From: Planctomycetales bacterium | GTDB taxonomy: Bacteria > Planctomycetota > Phycisphaerae > SM23-33 | DNA: 26,856 nucleotides | Reading direction: 5' to 3' | NCBI GenBank assembly: GCA_030592655.1 | Contig: JAUVIQ010000013.1 | Span: 1 to 26,856, forward strand | Part shown: piece by piece, positions 23,482-26,856 of the stretch | Position numbering within the stretch: the first letter of the stretch is position 1 | How the letters are laid out: the number at the start of each line of letters is the position of its first letter | Position numbers and translations under genes: made by a program | Notes under the pieces: generated by a model | Databases searched by the model: none | Told to the model about the DNA's origin: nothing | What the model saw: the letters and a program-made list of their open reading frames with translations, nothing else

Positions 23482-23844
23482 ATGGAAGAACAAGCCTCCA
23501 GGCTGAAAGTTCTCACCGAAGGCGACGTAACTCTCGTCGAGTTGACCGACAGGAAGATACTCGACGAGGTGAGCATTTCGCAGATTGGCGAGGCGTTGTC
23601 GGATATAATCGCCGAGTCCGACGCCGTCGGGCTTGTGCTGGATTTTACCAGCGTTGACCACATGTCCAGCAGCGCCTTGAGTATGCTGATAACGCTCAAC
23701 AAGCGTGCTCGTCAAAGCAACGGAAGGCTTGTGCTGTGCAATATCAGTCCGCCGATTTACGAGGCGTTCACGATTACCCGTTTGAACGAGGTTTTTAAGA
23801 TATGCGCCGATCGTAGCGAGGCCGTCGCTGAAGCGTCCTCTTAG
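23482..23844 (+). CDS. STAS-domain protein, anti-sigma factor antagonist-like
   Basis: 120 residues, a single STAS domain. The core GLVLDFTSVDHMSSSALSMLITLNKRARQSNGRLVLCNISPPIYEAFTITRL has the usual strand-loop-helix; the loop serines before AL stand where the phosphorylated serine of SpoIIAA/RsbV lies. In partner switching, the unphosphorylated antagonist binds the HATPase kinase and frees its sigma factor or other target. A kinase-type HATPase and a second STAS protein follow directly. The canonical SxGL is SALS here, so this copy is less typical than the one at 24307. Strong RBS and promoter are in place upstream. Confidence 0.85.
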   Translation: MEEQASRLKVLTEGDVTLVELTDRKILDEVSISQIGEALSDIIAESDAVGLVLDFTSVDHMSSSALSMLITLNKRARQSNGRLVLCNISPPIYEAFTITRLNEVFKICADRSEAVAEASS

Positions 23845-23868
23845 GTCGCGGGGTTGACTTCTTATAAC

Positions 23869-24294
23869 ATGATTGACAAGAATATACCTACCGATCTGAC
23901 CGCAGCGAGGCATCTGACCGAGGAGGTTCTTTCGCTCGCCGACGCCGCCGGTTACAGCGAAGACGACCGCTTCGCCATCCGCCTGGCGCTGGAAGAGGCG
24001 CTGATAAACGCCATAAAGCACGGTAATAAATTCGACCCCGCAAGGCAGGTCAGGGTGTCGGCCGACGTCGGGAACGAACAGACGACGATTACCGTCTGCG
24101 ACGACGGCGCCGGATTCGACCCTTCCGCCGTGCCCGACCCCACTGCCGATGAAAACCTCGAAAAACCCTCCGGCAGAGGAATTATGCTGATGAGAGCCTA
24201 CATGGACGAAGTGTCCTACAACGATTACGGCAACGAAGTTCGCATGACCAAGCGCCGGTGTACAGGACTGCCCCACCTCGCCGGACATAATTAG
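23869..24294 (+). CDS. RsbW/SpoIIAB-like anti-sigma regulatory HATPase
   Basis: 141 residues from ATG 23869 (MIDKNIPTDL); an in-frame TTG at 23854 would give 146 residues and cannot be excluded. GHKL-type ATP-binding motifs are clear: N box EEALINAIKHGN, G1 CDDGAGFDP, and G2 GRGIMLMRAYMD. Proteins of this type both bind a target (a sigma factor or an output protein) and phosphorylate a STAS antagonist on serine. Flanked on both sides by STAS genes, it is the switch protein of a small partner-switching module. No sigma factor gene is present nearby, so its output is unknown. Confidence 0.88.
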   Translation: MIDKNIPTDLTAARHLTEEVLSLADAAGYSEDDRFAIRLALEEALINAIKHGNKFDPARQVRVSADVGNEQTTITVCDDGAGFDPSAVPDPTADENLEKPSGRGIMLMRAYMDEVSYNDYGNEVRMTKRRCTGLPHLAGHN

Positions 24295-24306
24295 AAGGAG
24301 ACGATA

Positions 24307-24666
24307 ATGACTGACTCGTCTCACAACACACCGCTCAAGATGGACGTAACGACTTACGACGACGCCGCTGTTCTCGTCATTACCGGCTCGGTCTCCATCT
24401 CCGACGCCGACCGACTCCAGGAAAAACTGGAAGAACTCGCCGCCGAACGCACTCCCGTCATCGTTCTGGACCTGAAGGAGATGGATTTTATCTGCTCGGC
24501 CGGGCTTGGCGCGATAATCGTCGGGCACCTCAAGTGCCGACATCACGCCGGACAGATCAGACTCGCCTGCCCAGCCGAAGCCGTACGCGAACTGCTGGAA
24601 ATGACCTGTCTGACCAAACTGTTCGACATCTACGACAGCGTCGAAGAGGCCCTCGCAGGCGAATAA
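24307..24666 (+). CDS. STAS-domain anti-sigma factor antagonist
   Basis: 119 residues with a textbook STAS fold: YDDAAVLVITGSVSISDADRLQEKLEEL, then VIVLDLKEMDFICSAGLGAIIVGHLKCRHHAGQIRLACP. The CSAGLG loop holds the serine expected to be phosphorylated by the HATPase encoded 13 bases upstream. AGAAGGAG precedes the ATG. Two different STAS proteins around one HATPase suggest either competing antagonists or a scaffold plus an antagonist. The gene converges on the URO-D gene with only 22 bases between the stops. Confidence 0.88.
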   Translation: MTDSSHNTPLKMDVTTYDDAAVLVITGSVSISDADRLQEKLEELAAERTPVIVLDLKEMDFICSAGLGAIIVGHLKCRHHAGQIRLACPAEAVRELLEMTCLTKLFDIYDSVEEALAGE

Positions 24667-24669
24667 ACG

Positions 24670-24685
24670 GGCAAGAAAAGTTGCC
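24670..24685 (+). terminator. Possible bidirectional terminator between convergent genes
   Basis: Short stem GGCAA / TTGCC with a 6-base loop, followed by TTCTTATT on the plus strand. It lies in the 22-base gap between the last STAS gene and the convergent URO-D gene. The stem is only 5 bp, so the call is weak. Confidence 0.35.
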
Positions 24686-24688
24686 TTC

Positions 24689-25675
24689 TTATTCCAGTTC
24701 ATAGGCCACCTTCAGCAGTGCGACAATCTTCGACTCATCGACCAGGCGGTCCAGGGCAAAAGTGATACTCGTCGGGGCGAAGCCCGCCAAACGGCGGTAC
24801 TTTTGGACTAACTCCTCGACGGACTGCTGCTGCACCCACGCCGGCCAGAGCCGAAGCATGTAAGGCACCGGACAATGCTCCCGAAGGATTTCAGCAGTAA
24901 TGTGTTCATCGACGCTGGGGTCGAAAGTGTTTATCTTCAGTCCGGTCAGGAACGGAAGGTGCTCCCGGCGTAGCAACTCGCTGTGCAGTACCCTGCTGTC
25001 GGCCTGCACGCCTTCACACATCATCACCCAATATGGCACGACGAATTCGGCGAACATCTTCGGCGGAAACATACCTGCAAAATCGTCGCATAGCCACGTC
25101 TGCTCGGAGGCCGCCGACCGGTGCTGGTGCTCTATTAAGACATTGGTGTAATTCAGCGCGCTGCGAACGCAGAACTCCAGCAGGCGGTGCGCCCGAGCCG
25201 GATCGTCGTAAGGCAGCATGAGAAAATCCTGGCCCATCAGCAGCACCGCCGTAGTGATAGGGCCTTCGTAATCATGCCCGATGGACTCGCCGGCGTCGGG
25301 CCGGCGCTGCTTCAGCCTTGCGAGCGCCTCCAGACGCTGCGGAACGATGCCGGCCGAAAGATAGTCCTCCGGTTCGACCAGCCGGTCGATGTCTTCGGGG
25401 CTGTCGATGCACGGGCTGATGCCCGGCTCTGGCGAGTCGGGTTTGAAGGTTATCTCCGCGCCGAGCGTGGAGGCATGATTATAGGCAAAACCTGCCAGAC
25501 GAGGCTGCGGCGGGTCAACACCCAGGCGTTCGGCCACCGGAACAATGGCGTCGTACGCCCGGCAGATGGCGTCCGTGTCGTAATGCAGTGCGGACTGGGG
25601 AACCTCCCCCACTTCGGCCAGCAGCGAATCCGAAAACGAGAAACCGTAAGGCTGACCTGTGCGCGTCTCAGTCAT
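24689..25675 (-). CDS. Uroporphyrinogen decarboxylase-fold (URO-D domain) protein
   Basis: 328 residues. The layout fits the URO-D superfamily: VDPPQPRLAGFAYNHASTLGAEI near residue 55, then SPEDIDRL, GPITTAVLLMGQDFLMLPYDDPARAHRLLEFC, and WLCDDFAGMFPPKMFAEFVVPYWVMM, a phrase common in the methyltransferase (MtaA/CmuA) branch and its planctomycete relatives. The N-terminal signature of true HemE enzymes is not seen, so a haem role is unlikely. Members of this branch act on corrinoid or methyl carriers, but many are uncharacterised. No corrinoid protein gene lies next to it. ATG 25675 has a GAGAAAG upstream. Confidence 0.75.
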   Translation of the reverse strand: MTETRTGQPYGFSFSDSLLAEVGEVPQSALHYDTDAICRAYDAIVPVAERLGVDPPQPRLAGFAYNHASTLGAEITFKPDSPEPGISPCIDSPEDIDRLVEPEDYLSAGIVPQRLEALARLKQRRPDAGESIGHDYEGPITTAVLLMGQDFLMLPYDDPARAHRLLEFCVRSALNYTNVLIEHQHRSAASEQTWLCDDFAGMFPPKMFAEFVVPYWVMMCEGVQADSRVLHSELLRREHLPFLTGLKINTFDPSVDEHITAEILREHCPVPYMLRLWPAWVQQQSVEELVQKYRRLAGFAPTSITFALDRLVDESKIVALLKVAYELE

Positions 25676-25711
25676 GTTGCGTCTTTCTCACACTCAAGCC
25701 TAAAGTAACCA

Positions 25712-25746
25712 AACGGCAAGCCGACCTTGAGTATCGGCCTGCCGTT
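25712..25746 (-). terminator. Stem-loop terminator of the small coiled-coil gene
   Basis: 13-bp arms at 25712-25724 and 25734-25746 with a 9-base loop. The single imperfect pair is a G-U wobble only when read on the minus strand (an A-C mismatch on the plus strand), which suggests it works for minus-strand RNA. It is followed there by TTGGTTACTTT, a loose U-rich tail. It lies 35 bases after the small gene at 25782 and 36 bases before the URO-D start. Confidence 0.6.
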
Positions 25747-25781
25747 CGGCTTTGTACCCGTGTCCTGCTCGCGATGTCAAG

Positions 25782-25955
25782 TCAGTCCACATTCATTTTC
25801 TGAACATAATCTTCCAGCGTCTTGCGGAGGCTGTTGACGTTAGCGCGGGCGTCGGTCAGTTCGGCCTGGAGTTGCTCTATCTTCGTCTTGATGTCCAGGA
25901 CCTTCGCGGCGAACCGCTTGTATCCGGCGCTGGAGGTGTTCCTGTATGCGTCCAT
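25782..25955 (-). CDS. Small coiled-coil protein, unknown function
   Basis: A 57-residue frame from ATG 25955 to TGA at 25782. After a short head (MDAYRNTSSAGYKRF) the rest is one continuous amphipathic helix with heptad-like hydrophobic spacing: VLDIKTKIEQLQAEL, then ANVNSLRKTLEDYVQKM. The charge pattern and codon choice look like a real protein, and a good stem-loop follows the stop on the same strand. No clear RBS is seen. It could be a small scaffold or a leader-like regulatory protein. No domain is recognised. Confidence 0.55.
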   Translation of the reverse strand: MDAYRNTSSAGYKRFAAKVLDIKTKIEQLQAELTDARANVNSLRKTLEDYVQKMNVD

Positions 25956-26066
25956 GTTCGAGCGGTTGCTTTATGTTTGACGCATAACTCCTTATATTGG
26001 TTTCATAAAAATAAAAAATCCTTATGCCGGGTGAAACTGTCCACCCCAAAGCCGACGCAGGTCGTA

Positions 26067-26110
26067 GCGAAGTTGGAGCGAAGTTGAAGCGAAGTTGAAG
26101 CGAAGCGGAA
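26067..26110. repeat. Tandem array of an 11-bp unit (4 copies)
   Basis: Units GCGAAGTTGGA, GCGAAGTTGAA, GCGAAGTTGAA and GCGAAGCGGAA follow each other without gaps. The last unit runs into the first unit of the 17-bp array. Confidence 0.85.
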
Positions 26111-26190
26111 ACCCCTTGGGGGCGGAAACCCCTTGGGGGCGGAAACCCCTTGGGTGCGGAAATGCCTTGGGTGCGGAAAACCCCTTGGGG
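26105..26190. repeat. Tandem array of a 17-bp unit (5 copies)
   Basis: Four units of 17 bases and one of 18, consensus GCGGAAACCCCTTGGGG with G/T change at the last base and one CC-to-TG variant. Each unit holds CCCCTTGGGG, able to form a tiny hairpin, so the whole array is rich in short C-run/G-run pairs. It begins inside the last 11-bp unit and ends with GCGAAG, echoing the first array. Confidence 0.9.
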
Positions 26191-26230
26191 GCGAAGACTC
26201 GCCGTGGTGGGGGAACGTTTCCGGGCCGAA

Positions 26231-26330
26231 ACGGAACGAAACGGAACGATTCGGAACGATTCGGAACGATTCGGAACGATTCGGAACGATTGGGGCCAAT
26301 TGGGAACGATTGGGAACAATTCGGGCCAAT
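26231..26330. repeat. Tandem array of a 10-bp unit (10 copies)
   Basis: Ten consecutive 10-base units. Units 2-6 are essentially identical (core CGGAACGATT); the last four are variants in which GGGCCAATT or GGGAACAATT replaces the core, creating the palindrome CCAATTGG at 26296-26303. The 10-bp period is close to one turn of the helix, so equivalent bases face the same side of the DNA. Confidence 0.9.
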
Positions 26331-26442
26331 TGTAAAATGCGTAAGTCCTTTGCGAGCAAGCAGTTGCGTATTTCAGGGTCGTTTTTTCGTCCATTTTAAA
26401 AAAATCACCATTGCCTATCTTACCTAAACGGCCCAAGTTGCC

Positions 26443-26493
26443 ATTGCGGATTACGGATTGCGGATTGTGGATTCTTCGGTATTCCGGTATTCC
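26443..26493. repeat. Short tandems of 7 and 8 bp
   Basis: ATTGCGG-type units of 7 bases occur four times (26443-26473), followed at once by two GGTATTCC units of 8 bases (26478-26493). They differ from the arrays upstream but continue the same trend of slippage-like repeats. Confidence 0.75.
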
Positions 26494-26556
26494 GGTCTTC
26501 GGAGTCTGTCTTCACTTGTCAAAGAACCGTTCGGGCGCACCAAGACGCTCTTGCCA

Positions 26557-26578
26557 CGGCGTAGCCTTAGCGAAGCCG
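26557..26578. repeat. Small imperfect hairpin (CGGC...GCCG)
   Basis: CGGC and GCCG enclose GTAGCCTTAGCGAA, in which GC/GC pairs can add an inner stem. It lies in non-coding DNA; no role is evident. Confidence 0.4.
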
Positions 26579-26592
26579 GGCTCTATATTAAC

Positions 26593-26632
26593 TTTTGCGT
26601 TCGCGTTTGCGCGCGCAAAGGCGAACACAAAA
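26593..26632. repeat. Long imperfect palindrome, copy 1
   Basis: Stem TTTTG, GTTCGC and TTTGCGC pairing with GCGCAAA, GCGAAC and CAAAA, interrupted by two single mismatches: 18 base pairs centred on the perfect 14-base palindrome TTTGCGCGCGCAAA. A diverged second copy starts 109 bases further on. Confidence 0.75.
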
Positions 26633-26707
26633 CGGATTGCGACGACGTAAGTCCTTGGTGGCCTTGGGAAAAGTTTTTTGGGAATTTTTCGTCTCCCCGA
26701 TTTTTAC

Positions 26708-26735
26708 GTTCACGTTTGCGCGCGCAGATGTGAAC
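26708..26735. repeat. Long imperfect palindrome, copy 2
   Basis: GTTCAC and TTTGCGC pair with GCGCAGA and GTGAAC. Relative to copy 1 one C-G pair of the outer stem is T-A on both arms (GTTCGC/GCGAAC changed to GTTCAC/GTGAAC), so pairing is preserved; the inner stem has one wobble. Confidence 0.75.
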
Positions 26736-26837
26736 ACGAGCAAATCGTCATGGCGTGCCCCCCAAAAACTGTACCAGTTGAAATGCGAGATTTTCTGAAG
26801 AAAAAGGCGTAAAACATGATGGAAAGGAAAGTCTCAA

Positions 26838-26856
26838 ATGAAAGGCAAAAATAACA
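26838..26856 (+). CDS. Possible gene start running off the window
   Basis: ATG at 26838 (MKGKNN...) with GGAAAG about 7 bases upstream; the frame is open to the window end, only six codons. A competing ATG at 26816 stops after 12 codons. Nothing can be said about the product. Confidence 0.25.

Larger units (their letters stand above)
25956..26856. other. About 900 bases of repeat-rich DNA with no convincing gene
   Basis: Open frames here, on both strands, run through tandem arrays whose periods (11, 17, 10 bp) are not multiples of three, and give low-complexity Pro/Arg/Ser- or Gly/Asn-rich translations, so they are not accepted as genes. The stretch contains three abutting tandem arrays (26067-26330), short 7- and 8-bp tandems (26443-26493), a small hairpin (26557-26578) and two long palindromes (26593-26632, 26708-26735). 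A new gene may begin at the window end. Confidence 0.7.

Noticed and set aside
23377..24702. Open frame of 441 codons on the minus strand
   Set aside because: It lies exactly antisense to the three STAS/HATPase genes, whose motifs are unmistakable. Its translation has no recognisable domain and reflects codon bias of the opposite strand.
26067..26330. CRISPR array
   Set aside because: Units are 10-17 bases, directly abutting, with no unique spacers and no cas genes; these are simple tandem repeats.
25840..26436. Pro/Arg/Ser-rich frames through the tandem arrays on the minus strand
   Set aside because: They arise from repeats whose periods are not multiples of three, have low complexity, and overlap the better-supported small gene at 25782-25955 in another frame.
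26740..26856. Left end of an insertion sequence at the window edge
   Set aside because: The AT-rich segment with CCCCCCAAAAACTGTACCAG and a start codon near the end is suggestive, but without a transposase frame or the other terminus it cannot be supported.
1..26856. tRNA, rRNA or riboswitch genes
   Set aside because: Intergenic spaces were scanned by eye for cloverleaf, rRNA and well-known riboswitch motifs; none was recognised. A covariance-model search would be needed to exclude small RNAs.

Overview
The window looks like chromosomal DNA of a planctomycete, probably near the Phycisphaerae. This is inferred from gene content: a TIGR03790-type secreted protein, large exported proteins with PA14, PKD, DUF2341 and TPR modules, a Hanks-type kinase followed by STAS and anti-sigma genes, and moderately GC-rich genes on both strands. 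No rRNA, tRNA or other taxonomic marker was seen, so the placement is tentative.

Layout. 1-1203: end of a GNAT acetyltransferase gene, then a complete MntA/HepT (MNT-HEPN) toxin-antitoxin pair. 1210-3504 (minus): exported TIGR03790-family protein with a C-terminal PA14-like module. 3673-5956: a second MntA-like antitoxin about two-thirds identical to the first; its HepT partner survives only as an opening stub, followed by an AAA ATPase gene coupled by an ATGA overlap to a DUF4276 (TOPRIM-like) gene. This stretch is visibly more AT-rich and looks like an acquired defence-type cassette. 6005-10109: a small VOC protein, then two exported minus-strand proteins (DUF2341/PA14/PKD/TPR, and a transglutaminase-like protein). 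10238-11369: pgsA-pgpA, two consecutive steps of phosphatidylglycerol synthesis. 11337-13967 (minus): a large unrecognised protein that looks like an atypical kinase domain fused to a polytopic membrane region. 14105-20954: addB-addA, double-strand-break end processing; both proteins carry a cysteine cluster around the nuclease domain. 21006-22043: a radical SAM protein. 22155-24666: a membrane-anchored Ser/Thr kinase and a STAS - HATPase - STAS partner-switching operon with a good promoter. 24689-25675 (minus): URO-D-fold protein. 25782-25955 (minus): a small coiled-coil protein with its own terminator.

The last 900 bases are essentially non-coding and repeat-rich: three abutting tandem arrays with periods of 11, 17 and 10 bp, short 7- and 8-bp tandems, and two copies of a long palindrome that differ by a compensatory base-pair change.

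The main candidates for something undescribed are the hybrid antitoxin / ATPase / DUF4276 locus, the kinase-membrane fusion protein, the cysteine cluster in AddA, and the structured repeat zone at the right end.
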